A stretch of 64,000 bases of DNA from Takifugu bimaculatus (lineage: Eukaryota; Chordata; Actinopteri; Tetraodontiformes; Tetraodontidae), in the NCBI GenBank assembly GCA_004026145.2, contig CP034980.1:10161690-10225689 (forward strand), given 5' to 3'. This document shows, one piece after another, positions 21,426 to 32,500 of this stretch. The notes below the pieces were generated by a model. The model made no database searches. It saw only the letters and a program-made list of their open reading frames with translations, and was not told the DNA's origin. Each line of letters begins with the position of its first letter. The stretch's first letter is position 1. The position numbers were made by a program, and so were the translations under genes.

Positions 21426-21847
21426 AAGTCAAAGTCTCTCTATCCTTGTGAGATTGATCTTTGGAGGAACTTCCCAGAATTTGTTGTGAAAATAAAAAAG
21501 AAAAAGAAGAAAATCTCTTTTGCACCTCAAATAGAATGTTTGAGAATTTACCTGAAGCTTAAAGGGGCCCTAAGGGTGGTCCTGGTTGTGAAAAACATCA
21601 TACAAGTCTGTGTTGAGACAAAGAGAACTAGGTGTGATCCAGCAGGTTCATATGGTTCTTAAGCATATACATACACACACGTGAATGCATGCTGGAGTGG
21701 TGGTGAACAAAGAAAAGTCTAGAAATATTAAAGTTTCTCCTTGCAGCTTTACATATATTCATAAATATATACATACATTTCTTTAACCTTTTTTTCTAAC
21801 CTTATTTACACACTTTTCTTTATTAATACTTTATAATAATTCTGCTT
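21426..21847. other. No recognisable feature
   Basis: AT-rich spacer after the LINE tail. No repeat ends or coding signal recognised. Confidence 0.45.
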
Positions 21848-22017
21848 TGTGTGCCAAATGTGCCATCCTTTAGACTCGGGTCCTCAACCAGAGGCCTGGG
21901 AGTCTCGATCTCTGATATGGTTCCTGGTATTTGTTGGAGCCATCTACCCAGCTTGGGGGTTACTGCCCCTAGTGTCCCAATCACGACTGGGACCATTGTT
22001 GTCTTAACACCCCACAT
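21848..22017 (-). pseudogene. C-terminal fragment of an R4/Rex6-type LINE
   Basis: Minus-strand MVPVVIGTLGAVTPKLGRWL matches the conserved tail (VIPVVxGALGTVT…) that follows the restriction-like endonuclease of R4/Dong/Rex6 LINEs. Only about 55 residues remain. The endonuclease catalytic residues are not present. Confidence 0.5.
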
Positions 22018-22043
22018 TCATTCATTCATTCATTCATTCATTC
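22015..22043. repeat. (ATTC)n microsatellite
   Basis: About seven perfect CATT/ATTC units directly beside the R4-type fragment. Confidence 0.9.
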
Positions 22044-22138
22044 TCTCTCAACACAACTTTTATTTACAATGATAAATAGAATAAAACAGATATTGCGTAC
22101 TCACTCAATCTTAGTTAAAGGAGGTAGTTAGTTTTGGA

Positions 22139-22830
22139 TCATGACCCCACAGTTGCTATAACACTTCCAGGTTCATGGTGGTCTTGTAGAAGCAGAACCA
22201 CAGCCTCAGTCTGGCTATAATGTTCCACCTCCACATGGCCACCACATCACATGGGTCCCTGTCCCGGATCCTGTCCCTGCGTGTCAGGTAAATCGCCAGT
22301 TTAGCCTCTCCAAGTAAGAAATTGAGGACCTGACACCTGGTGTGCTCTGTTTTTCTGTAAGCAATTCCACCAATAAAAGTCGGAGCAGAGGAAACAACGT
22401 TAAAATGATTAAAAATCTCTGTTAAAACACTAAAAACCCTGTGAGTCTGCTGCACCCTATAAAAATATGAAAAACCGTCTCAGACAGACCACAAAACAGA
22501 CATTCTTTGGAGACACTACGGTTTACAACAGAGATAAAAGCATTGGTGGCGATGTCACCATGCAGGATCCTCCACTGCAGGTCTCCACTGAAGATCTCCA
22601 GTCTTTTTTTGATGGGAGGTCTGGACAGAGTCCTCCAATGTGGACTCTGTCCCCACAGCCTGTCTGTCCACACTGAGACAGCTGCTGTTGAGTAGCCCCA
22701 GTCCATTAATTGCCTTTACAATCTTCAAATAAAAAGTCTTTTTATCTGCTTCATGAAGGCACCTTTCATCATTGACACCTTCTCCAGCTCTTGACCTTAA
22801 CCATCTCCGCTGCTTCCGTTGGGTAACGTA
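22139..22830 (-). mobile_element. Tx1-type LINE 3' fragment, minus strand
   Basis: Minus-strand homologue of 20690-21290. It encodes FYLKIVKAINGL, VWTDRLWGQSPHWRTL, LQWRILHGDIATNAF and the knuckle CLFCGLSETVFHIFIGC, then AKLAIYLTRRDRI and LRLWFCFYKTTMNLEVL. An extra GDLQW-type duplication within the PIKKR segment shifts the frame. Its 5' end meets the L2 5' UTR at about 22832. Confidence 0.82.
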
Positions 22831-22834
22831 TTGC

Positions 22835-24887
22835 ATCACTTCCTGTCTTCTCAATAGTTCGTTGGTGCACTGTGCATGGTGTTTGTTGGATTCACTTTAC
22901 TTAAAATTGAATACTTTGGAAATTCTAGTCACTCGATAACAACAGTGAGAAATAACCCATATTAAACAAATACAGGACTCTAAAAAAAAAAGTTCACCAA
23001 GCACAGAGCAGGGGAGCGGTCAATCACCATAATCTTATTAAAATTAATACAAAAGCACAAATTGGCGAAACTAACATCACAATTAAATGTGGACTATTAA
23101 ATATTAGATTTCTTTTGTGCAAATCCGTGTTACTGCACGACCTGATAGTGGATCATCACATTGATTTATCTTGTCTTACTGAAATATGGCTTTAGGAGGA
23201 GGAGTATGCTAACTTAAATTAATCTACTCCTCCTATCCATCTTAATTATCATATTCCTCGTGTTACTGGTCGAGGAGGGGGAGTGGCAGCAATCTATCAC
23301 TCCAAGTTATTAATTAATCCTAGACCAAAACATGGTTCCAGTTCATTTGAAAGCCTGACTCTTGGCGTCACGCATCTGAACTGGAAGGCAGAAAAGCCAC
23401 TTTTGTTTATAGTTGTATATCAGCCCCCTGCTGGACCACATTCAGAGTTCCTATCTGAGTTCTCTGATTTCTTATCTGACTTAGTCCTCAGAACAGACAA
23501 AGTCATTATCATTGGAGACTTTAATATCCATGTAGATGTTGTAAATGACAGCTTTAGAAATGGCTTCATTTCATTATTGAGTCAGTTGGTTTCCTCCAGC
23601 AGATAAACCAACCAACTAACCCTAACTTCAACCACACCCTAGATCTAGTTCTGACTTATGGTGTTGAGGTAGAACATGTGTCAGTGTTCCGTCAGAACCC
23701 ACTCCTGTCAGACCATTCTTTGATCACTTATGATTAAGGATTCTCCTATGCTCAGAGCACAGTCTTAATATAGCAGATGTCTTTCAGATAATGCTGTAGC
23801 TAAGTTTAAAGAAGCAATCCCTGTGCTAATCCCAGGACCACTGTGTGTTTCCCCAGGGATCAGTCATTATAATCTTAGCCCTGCTGAGGTTGACTCTATT
23901 GCTGAAGGTGCAGCAACCTCACTGAGAATCACGCTTGATTCTGTTGCCCCCCTGAAAAAGAAAATATTAAATCAGAGGAGGTGTGCCCCGTGGTATAATT
24001 CACATATTAGGACCCTCAAGCAGAAAGTGCAAAGACTAGAAAGAAAGTGGTATTCTTGTAGAATAGATAGCTATCATGTAGCCTGGAAAGACTGTCTGGT
24101 AGTTTACAAAAAGGCCAGAACAGCTTATTTTTCTTCTCTAATTGAAGAAAACAAGAACAACCCCAGGTTTCTTTTGAGCACTGTGGCCAAATTAACCAAG
24201 AATCACATTGTTTTAGATCCACGTATCCTTTCTTCCCTTAGTGATGAAGACTTCATGAGCTTCTTCACTGATAAAGTTCTAGCTATCAGAGAAAAAGCTA
24301 ACCAGGCCATCCCAACAACTGGACCATCACCAGATGTGCTGACTGTGGGAACATACAGGTTCTCCAACGAGCCCTTAAGCTCCTTCACCCCTATATATTT
24401 TTCTGAGGCGCCATCGCTAATTCAGAAATCCAAGTCCACCACATGTATTTTAGGTCCCATCCCAACACAACTGTTGAATGATGATTTACCAGTGATAGGC
24501 AGACCAGATCAATTGTTGTTTATTGACAGGTTTTGTACCCCGGTCCTACAAGGTGGCAGTGATTAAGCCATTACTTAAAAAAACATCACTGGATCCGGAC
24601 ATACTAGCAATTTACAGGTCGATATGCAACTTTCCTTTTATCTCTAAAATTCTTGAGAAGGTGGTGGTGACTCAGTTACTGGAGCACCTGCAGAGAAACA
24701 GCCCGTTTGAGATGTTTCAGTCAGGCTTTAGAGCTCATCACAGCACAGAAACAGCATTTATTAAAGTTACTAATGATCTTCTTATAGCTTGAGATCATGG
24801 ACTGGTTTCTATGCTGGTTCTGCTGGACCTCAGTGCTGCTTTTGATACAGTTGATCACAGCATCCTGTTACAGAGACTGGAACATGT
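22835..24887 (+). mobile_element. L2-type LINE, copy 3, lacking ORF1 and 3' half
   Basis: Starts with the L2 5' UTR (TCACTTCCTGTCTTCTCAAT), then at about 22983 jumps through a run of A to the ORF2 leader (AAGTTCACCAAGCACAGAGC), so the whole ORF1 is absent. Endonuclease (23090-23760) and RT start (to 24887) follow. It stops at LLQRLEHV where the inverted-duplication arm begins. Confidence 0.88.
23060..24880 (+). pseudogene. L2 ORF2, endonuclease to early RT, broken
   Basis: Endonuclease signatures WKAEKPLLFIVVYQPPAGPH and KVIIIGDFNIHVDVVNDSF, followed by a frame break; then the linker from 23823 (SIAEGAATSLRITLDS, WYNSHIRTLKQKVQRLERKW, VLAIREKANQAIP). RT begins at 24523 (YKVAVIKPLLKKTSLDPD, FISKILEKVVVTQLLEHLQ, FQSGFRAHHSTETA), with an in-frame stop after DLLIA at 24790. 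Not functional. Confidence 0.85.
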
Positions 24888-25314
24888 GTAGGTGTTTTCA
24901 ATCCTCTCATTGACATGGATAGAGACAGTCTTAGTAATGCATCCATCTTCAATCTTATTTAACTTATACTTCATCCCTCAATCAACTTCTATTCTCATGC
25001 TGGCGACTCCTAATTATATGTCAGTTGAGCCAGACCAAATGGATCAGCTGAAACTCCAGACCTGCCTCAAAGACATAAGGGCCTGGATGAGCGGAAATTT
25101 CCTAGTTGAACTCAGATAAAACTGAAGTTATCACACTAGGCTCCAAACACCTGAAGAACATGTTGTCTAATGCCATAGCCTTGCTAAGTGGCATTAACCT
25201 GGCTCCCAGTACCACTGGAAGGAACCTTGGTGTCTTAAGATACCCATATTAATCATGTCTCAAGGTCTGCCTTTTATCACCTGCTCATCATCAAAAGATT
25301 AGTCCATGCAGTTA
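24888..25314 (+). pseudogene. L2-clade RT fragment inside the left arm
   Basis: Encodes YMSVEPDQMDQLKLQTCLKD, WMSGNFL and, after a break, the LNSDKTEVITLGSKHL-type segment: the RT thumb of an L2-clade LINE different from the main family here. The mirror copy lies at 49802-50212 on the minus strand. Confidence 0.7.
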
Positions 25315-25318
25315 TTTC

Positions 25319-26787
25319 AAGATTCAAGATTCAAGAGTACTTTATTGATCCCTTTAGGGGGTGTCCACCAGGGAAATTAGCATCTCCAAAGATCTACAAG
25401 CATCTACAAAATTTCCCACCACCATTACACCCCATTAAACCTATTAAAGATAATAAAAATATAATAAAATAAGAAATAAAATAGAATAAATTAAAAATAG
25501 AATATAAATATAAAACTATAAAAATGTTCCAGTTCTCCTGTTGGCCCTCTTCCCCCCCTGTGAGGAGTTGAACAGCCTGATGGCTCGGGGGATGAATGAG
25601 TTCCCCAGTCTGTTGGTCCTGAACTTGGGGAGGCGCAGCCTCTGGCTGATCAGGCTTCTCTGGCTGTGGATGACAGTGTGCAGAGGGTGGCGGTCATTGT
25701 CCATGATGCTCCGCAGCTTGTCAATAGTTCTCCTCTCTGCCACTGTCGCCAGAGGTTTCAGCTTCATCCCCACCACCGAGCTGGCCCGCCTGATCAGCTT
25801 CTCCAGCCTGGAGAGGTCCGCTTTTGTTGCACTCCCCCCCCAGCACACCACAGTGTAGGACAGGACGCTGGCGACCACAGACTGATAGAACATCCAGAGG
25901 AGTTTCCTGCAGATGTTGAAGGATCTGAGTCTCCTCAGGAAGTACATCCTGCTCTGGGTCTTCTTGTACAGCTGCCTCGTGTTGCTTGTCCAGTCCAGCC
26001 TGTTGTCCAGCCACAGCCCAAGATATTTGTAGGTCTGCACGCCCTCCACCTCCTCCGTTCCTATCTGAACTGGTCTAGGTCTCGGTCGGTCCCTCCCAAA
26101 GTCAATGACCAGTTCTTTGGTTTTGGAGGTGTTGAGCTGCAGACCGTTGTTGTGGCACCAGGCAACAAAGTCCCTCACCAGGCACCGGTACTCCTCCTCT
26201 TGGTCGTCTCTGATACATCCAACGATGGCTGTGTCATCAGCGAACTTCTGAATGTGACACATTTCAGAGTTGTAACAGAAGTCCGAGGTGTACAGAGTGA
26301 AGAGGATGGGGGACAGCACAGTCCCCTGTGGAGCACCGATGCTGCTGACCACAGTGTCAGACGTGATGTCCTTCATCCTGACGAACTGCGGCCTGTCGGT
26401 GAGGTAGCTGGAGATCCAAGCAACCAGGAAGGGGTCCACTCGCATCTGTAGAAGCTTGTCCTGTAGGACAAGGGGCTGGATCGTGTTGAAGGCACTCGAG
26501 AAATCCAAAAAGAGGATTCTCGCTGTGCCACTCCCCTTGTCCAGATGCGAGTGGACTCGGTGCAGCAGGTAGATGATGGCGTCCTCTACACCGACCTTGT
26601 CCCGGTAGGCGAACTGTAAGGAGTCCTCAGCGTGCTGCACCTGGGGCCTGAGGAGGTTGAGGAAGAACCGCTCCAGAGTCTTCATCAGATGTGAGGTGAG
26701 TGCCACTGGCCGGAAGTCGTTCAGCTCACTCGGTTTGTTCTTCTTGGGGACTGGAATGATGCAGGACGTCTTCCATAAGGTGGGCAC
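25319..26787 (-). mobile_element. Rex1 LINE, 5'-truncated, inserted in left arm
   Basis: 1469 bp. The plus-strand 3' end reads AGTACTTTATTGATCCCTTT, the Rex1 tail. The opposite arm (about 49783) gives the empty site AGTTATTTCCTGCAGG, showing insertion with a short duplication TTTC (25315-25318, 26788-26791). Confidence 0.9.
25516..26787 (-). CDS. Rex1 reverse transcriptase, 5'-truncated but open
   Basis: About 424 residues of uninterrupted Rex1 polymerase. Key blocks: WKTSCIIPVPKKNKPSELND, LQFAYRDKVGVEDAI, RILFLDFSSAFNTIQPL (catalytic Asp), SSIGAPQGTVLSPILFTLYT, HIQKFADDTAIVGCI (FADD), YKYLGLWLDNRLDW, and the C-terminus FIPRAIRLFNSSQ. The endonuclease and the first RT blocks are missing. The open frame extends upstream to 26853, but those 22 residues are read from the target flank. 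Absence of stops suggests a young copy. Confidence 0.88.
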   Translation of the reverse strand: MPTLWKTSCIIPVPKKNKPSELNDFRPVALTSHLMKTLERFFLNLLRPQVQHAEDSLQFAYRDKVGVEDAIIYLLHRVHSHLDKGSGTARILFLDFSSAFNTIQPLVLQDKLLQMRVDPFLVAWISSYLTDRPQFVRMKDITSDTVVSSIGAPQGTVLSPILFTLYTSDFCYNSEMCHIQKFADDTAIVGCIRDDQEEEYRCLVRDFVAWCHNNGLQLNTSKTKELVIDFGRDRPRPRPVQIGTEEVEGVQTYKYLGLWLDNRLDWTSNTRQLYKKTQSRMYFLRRLRSFNICRKLLWMFYQSVVASVLSYTVVCWGGSATKADLSRLEKLIRRASSVVGMKLKPLATVAERRTIDKLRSIMDNDRHPLHTVIHSQRSLISQRLRLPKFRTNRLGNSFIPRAIRLFNSSQGGKRANRRTGTFL

Positions 26788-26791
26788 TTTC

Positions 26792-27894
26792 CTGCAGGCA
26801 GGATCATTGTCATTCACTTTTATCAGTCTGTCTAAAGAAGCTGTTAAAGTCACTACAGCAGATGCTCAGGTGTTGACTAGAACAAGGACAATAAATCACT
26901 TTAGTCCAGTGTTGGCTGCTCTACATTGGCTACACCCATGAGATGGATACGGGAAAATAGTTTCTCAGCCAGGGCAGCAGAAGGTACAGCAGCATACATC
27001 AACAACAATAGCAGCATGGAGTGATCAAGCATGACCAGGTAAAAGGGAGGGGTTTAAATGGTTCTTCTAATCACATAAGAAGGTCATGTGACAGATCAGC
27101 TAATCTGGAATCGCATGCCTTGAGTGAGCCATTTGATCCAGCACTGCAGGTTCAGACATGCAGTGGATAATTGATATAATTTTTTGTGAATGACAGACCT
27201 GACCTCTCAGACAAAATACCAGATCCTTGGACAGTTGGCAATTACATGGCTTTTTAAATAGAGAAGTCCACTTTCAATGTATCTAAAGAAGCAGACAAAA
27301 AAGAAAGTATCGATGTTGTTAAAATGAAAATGATCTACTTATAACGACAATGACAGGACACTTGTGAAAGACCACATTCACTCAAACAAAAGAAGGCTGG
27401 TGCAAACGGCAGGCAACGCTGGACAGGGTTGAGGTCGTGGCAAGCTGAAAGAAAGGAAAGAGGTGAGGCAGGCAGATACAAAAAACAGACACACAGTCAA
27501 GTTCAAAGATTCCAGGAGCCAAGTGCTATCACGATGTGGAGATCATCTGGAGAAGAGTTGAAGAAGCACCCTGTCCTTAATTCTGACTAGGTGGGTTAGT
27601 AAATTGACTGAGATGAGCTGCAGGTGAGTTGGGAAGAGTGAGATGGAAGTAGGTCAGCCCTGCGCACCCAGGTTCAACAGGGGTAGAAAGGAAAAACACT
27701 GGCACACGCTGCACATCAACATTGTTGGATTTGCATGTAATATTGCCAAGTACAGAATCCAAAACATGTTCACATGGTTTCAACCCTACAAAAAGCTTTT
27801 TCCACTACCTACATTCAGGAATGAAACAACAGGAGGAGTCTTGTATCAAAGTCTGTTTCCACTGATTTTTAATGGCGAAGAGGCTTCTGTGGTT
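26792..27894 (-). repeat. Left-arm copy of ERV downstream flank
   Basis: Reverse complement of 48269-49781, lacking the Penelope-like insertion at 49263-49659. No protein domain recognised. The U3-like phrase CACCTGCAGCTCATCTCAG resembles Gypsy-type LTRs elsewhere in the window, but no ends were found. Confidence 0.6.
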
Positions 27895-28067
27895 TGTTAG
27901 AGTTGAAACAGAGCAACCCAGTAAAACCCTGCGTGAATCAACAATAGACACAAACCCAGGTACCTTGCAAGGGAGAGCGAGCAACAGTTCACTCTGGAAC
28001 ACCCTCCGTTGCTATGCTGCTGCTCTGCAAACCTCCTTCCTTTAGGGTTATCATAATTATTCTCACA
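27895..28067 (-). mobile_element. ERV1 3' LTR, left-arm copy
   Basis: 173 bp on the minus strand from TGTGAGAATAATTATG to CTCTAACA, preceded by a polypurine tract AGGAGGGAAA (28077-28068). Same length as the right-arm copy (48096-48268) and shorter than the 226-bp 5' LTR (35766-35991) because a block holding AATAAA is missing. Confidence 0.8.
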
Positions 28068-28427
28068 TTTCCCTCCTGTTTATCATTAAATGCATCTAGA
28101 TTCTCATTATCCATATCATTATCCATTTTTTCACTTTTATGAACTTTAAATGTCATTAGATGTAACCATGAATGTTCTAAGTGATTGACTACAGTATGTA
28201 CAGTCCAACTACAGTCTTCATTTTCCTAGACAATACATTTCTTACACTCAGAGTTCAATGTGGGTGCAACTTAAGACATTTCAAAACAGTTCTTTGACAT
28301 CATGCAGTGAATTAGTCCAATCTTCTTGTGTATCCACGTCTTCTCCTTCATCCAGTAGAGGTCGTTCTTCCATCTGCAGCAAAGCACTAGTAACAGCCGA
28401 ACCCATGAGCCGATCAATGCAACCCCG
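28068..28427 (-). pseudogene. ERV1 env C-terminal tail, left arm
   Basis: Minus-strand 3' end of env. It encodes the cytoplasmic tail (IGSWVRLLLVLCCRWKNDLY in a shifted frame) and the region up to the polypurine tract. The rest of env continues at 33835 beyond the L2 insertion. Confidence 0.7.
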
Positions 28428-28649
28428 GGGATTGGTTGCGTGAGTATTGCGTCACTTCCTGTCTCTTCTATCGTCCGTTGGTTGCATTGTGCACGGGGTG
28501 CCGTATTCACTTAATATTGAACACTTGGTGTGTTGTATTCACTTTACTTAAAATTTTGAACACTTGAGACATTCTAGTCACCTGATATCAACAGTGAGAA
28601 ACAACCCATATTAAACAAATACAGGGCTTCACCGATCACTAGCGTTAGC
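28428..28649 (+). promoter_or_regulatory. L2 5' UTR / internal promoter region
   Basis: Non-coding leader before ORF1, conserved in copies 1 and 3. It holds two spaced TATTCACTT-type blocks with TGAACACTTG motifs. Young LINEs carry their promoter here; no specific factor site is claimed. Confidence 0.5.
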
Positions 28650-29523
28650 ATGGCCTCACCGTCTGTTTCACCCGGTGTCTTTGTCTGTTCAGAGTGCGAA
28701 ATGTTTAGTTACTCCTCTGCCTCCCTTAGTAAAGGGAATAGGTGCAGAAAGTGTCGTTTATTTATGGCTATGGAGGCGAGACTTAGCGAGCTTGAGAAGC
28801 GGTTCCGCAGTTTGGAGTTAGCTGGAGTTGCGTCATGTAGCCAGGGTAAGCTAGCTGCTGCGGAGCCGCCTAGCGTAGCTACAGCTAGCGGTCCCCCGGC
28901 AGCAGCCGAGCAGCCGGCTAGCCAGGGTGGCTGGGTGACGGTTCGTAGAAAGCGTAGCCCAAAACAAAGGCCCACGGTGCACCACCAACCGCTTCCCGTG
29001 GCTAACCGCTTTTCCCCACTCGGCGACACACCCGCCGAGAAACCGACCCTGGTTATTGGCGACTCTGTCTTGCGCCACGTGAAGCCGACTCCAGCGACCA
29101 TAGTTAAGTGCATTCCGGGGGCCAGAGCGGGCGACATAGAACCAAATTTATGGCTGCTGGCGAGACGTAATCGTAAATTTGGTAAAGTTATTATTCACGT
29201 CGGAGCCAACGACACCCGGCTTCGTCAGTCGGAGGTCACTAAAATTAACTTGAAGTCGGTGTGTAACTACGCAAAAACGATATCGGACTCCGTAGTATTC
29301 TCTGGTCCCCTCCCCAATCTGGCCAGCGATGAGATGTTTAGCCGCATTTCGTCGCTGGCTGTCACGGTGGTGCCCCGATAACCAGGTGGCCTTTATAGAC
29401 AATTGGAGCACCTTTTGGGGAAAACCTGGTCTGATTAGGAGATCCGGTGTCCATCCCACACGAGATGGTGCTTCTCTCATTTCTAGTAATCTGGCTAATT
29501 TTATTCGACCCAAAGTGACCTGA
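28650..29523 (+). pseudogene. L2 ORF1 with zinc ribbon and SGNH-esterase domain, one frameshift
   Basis: Starts MASPSVSPGVFVCSEC. Zinc ribbon CSEC…CRKC (residues 13-36), coiled coil MEARLSELEKRFRSLEL, Ala/Pro linker, then SGNH-type domain: block I TLVIGDSVLRHV (Ser), block III VIIHVGANDTRLRQ (Asn). The frame ends at 29381, but the +1-shifted frame 29329-29523 carries FIDNWSTFWG and LIRRSGVHPTRDG, the expected C-terminal catalytic block. A single frameshift near 29340-29380 therefore separates catalytic parts. Esterase domains in CR1/L2 ORF1 are known; their role in retrotransposition is unresolved. Confidence 0.85.
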
Positions 29524-29544
29524 CAATCCAGGGTCCAGACCAGG

Positions 29545-32500
29545 ATGCAGAGTTGTAGTCTTCCACACCTCTCTGCTGCTTCCTTAGAACCCTCATCCAC
29601 CAACAATAACATATTTAACACTATAGAGGTAGTCTCTGTTCCACGGTTAAAAGTTCACCAAGCACAGAGCAGGGGAGCGGTCAGTCACCAAAATCTTATT
29701 AAAATTAATACTGAAGCACAAGTTGGAGAAACTAATATCACAATTAAGTGTGGACTGTTAAATATTAGATCTCTTTTGTGTAAATCCCTGTTAGTGCACG
29801 ACCTGATAGCGGATCATCACATTGATTTATTTTGTCTTACTGAGACCTGGCTTCAGGAGGAGGAGTATGTGAGCTTAAATGAATCTACTCCTCCTACCCA
29901 TCTTAATTATCATATTCCACGTGTTACTGGTCGAGGAGGGGGAGTGGCAGCAATCTATCACTCCAAGTTATTAATTAATCCCAGACCAAAACATAGCTTC
30001 AGTTCATTTGAAAGCCTGACTCTTGGCATCACCCATCTGGACAGAAAAGCCACTTCTGTTTGTAGTTGTATATCGGCCCCCTGCTGGGCCACATTCAGAG
30101 CTCCTGTCTGAGTTCTGATTTCTTATCTGACTTGGTCCTTAGAACGGAAAAAGTCATTATTATTGGAGACTTTAATATCCATATGGACGTTATAAATGAC
30201 AGCTTTAGAAATGGCTTCATTTCATTACTTGAGTCAGTTGGTTTCCTCCAGCAGATAAACCAACGAACTCACAGCTTTAACCACACCCTAGATCTAGTTC
30301 TGACTTATGGTGTTGAGGTAGAACATGTGTCAGTGTTCCCTCAGAACCCAGTCCTGTCAGACCATTCTTTGATCACTTTTACATTTATGATTAAGGATTC
30401 TTCTATGCTCAGAACAAAGTCTTACTATAGCAGATGTCTTTCAGATAATGCTGTAGCTAAGTTTAAGGAAGTGATCCCTGTGCTGATCCCAGGACCACCG
30501 TGTGTTTCCCCAGGGATCAATCATTATAATCTTAGCCCTGCTGAGGTTGACTCTATTGCTGAAGGTGCAGCAACCTCACTGAGAATCACGCTTGATTCTG
30601 TTGCCCCCCTGAAAAAGAAAATAGTAAATCAGAGGAGGTGTGCCCCCTGGTATAATTCACATATCAGGACCCTCAAGCAGAAAGTGCGAAGACTGGAAAG
30701 GAAGTGGCATTCTTGTAAAATAGACAGTGTAGTGAAGAAGGGTAACAAGCATAGTGTGGTTGTCATGTTTAACGTAGATGATTAGGCCTTCATAGTTAAT
30801 GATTATATAGATAAGAACATACTAATGACATATACGAATCATTGTCACTGTTTGAACACCTGCTGTATGTACATGTATCAATATATGGATGTTTTGCTAT
30901 GAGATGGAAAGTCCGGGACTGTTGTCAGAGGGTTAATGGAAAGTACCAGAGTAACCAAGGTGTAGCAATAGGAGACAGGAGGCCGTCTGTTTGAACAAGG
31001 AGGTGTCTATTTTAAAAAAACCATGTAAGGTACACCTAACTTCTGATAGGTATGGAAAATGGTACTTAACGGTGGAAAATGAGTAAATAATAGCTAACTA
31101 AAAGGAGGAGCCCGGGGCTGGGTAGCCCCAGGCTCCAAATAGTATAAAAGAAGGGCAATTCTTGTCAGTGTTCAGACTTAGCCCGGGCTACTTCTCATGC
31201 ATGGTGAATTGTGGATCGACAATAAACCATCGTTTGGATCGTGAACCAGCTAACCCTGACTCATCATTCGACTTTGTTGTGGTATCCCCGCATCTCAATT
31301 TATTGGCACTGGCATAGGTATATTGACTTAATGAAAATAAAAGTTTGAGTGTATTAGCATAGGGGAAAATCCACTACAACAGCTACCATGTAGCCTGGAA
31401 AGACTGTCTATTAGTTTACAAAAAGGCCCTTCGCAAGGCTAGAACAGCTTATTTTTCTTCTTTGAGGAAAATAAGAGCAACCCCAGGTTTCTTTTCAGCA
31501 CTGTGGCCAAATTAACCAAGAGTCACAGTGTTTTAGATCCACGTATCCCTTCTTCCCTTAGTGGTGAAGACTTCATGAGCTTCTTCACTGATAAAGTTCT
31601 AGCCATCAGAGAAAAAGCTAACCAGGCCATCCCAACAACTGGACCATCACCAGATGTGCCGACTGTGGGAACATACAGGGTCTCCAACGAGCCCTTAAAC
31701 TCTTTCAGTCCTATATATTTTTCTGAGGCGTCATCGCTAATTCAGAAATCCAAGACCACCACGTGTCTTTTAGATCCCATCCCAACACACCTGTTGAAGA
31801 ATGTTTTACCATTGATAGGCAGTTCTATCCTGGACCAGATCAATGGTTCTTTAGTGTCAGGTTATGTACCCCGGTCCTACAAGGTGGCAGTGATTAAGCC
31901 GTTGCTTAAAAAACCATCACTGGATCCCGAATGTCTTAGCAAATTATAGGCCAATATCCAACCTTCCTTTTATCTCTAAAGTTCTAGAGAAGGTGGTGGT
32001 GACTCAGTTACTGGAGCACCTGCAGAGGAACAGCCTGTTTGAGATGTTTCAGTCAGGCTTTAGAGCTCACCACAGCACAGAAACAGCACTTCTTAAAGTC
32101 ACTAATGATCTTCTCATAGCTTCCGATCATGGACTGGTCTCTATGCTGGTTCTGCTGGACCTCAGTGCTGCTTTTGATACAGTTGATCACAGCATCCTGT
32201 TACAGAGACTGGAACATGTAATTGGGATTAAAGGGACAGCACTAGACTGGTTTAGATCATACTTATCTGATAGATACCAGTTTGCCCATGTCCATGGTGT
32301 TCCCTCCTCATACAGTAGGGTTAGCCATGGAGTTCCACAAGGTTCTGTACTTGGACCAGTCCTTTTCACATTGTACATGCTTCCCTTAGGGAACATTATT
32401 CGGCAGCATGGGATAAATTTTCATTGTTATGCTGATGACACTCAGCTCTATTTATCCATGAAACCCGAGGAGACAGAAGTTAGTGAAGCTCCAGACCTGT

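Noticed and set aside
25666..26451. 261-codon plus-strand frame opposite the Rex1 polymerase
   Set aside because: Antisense shadow of a real RT frame with clear catalytic motifs on the minus strand.
26788..26853. Upstream extension of the Rex1 frame
   Set aside because: The extra 22 codons are target flank sequence shared with the opposite arm, so they are not Rex1 coding.
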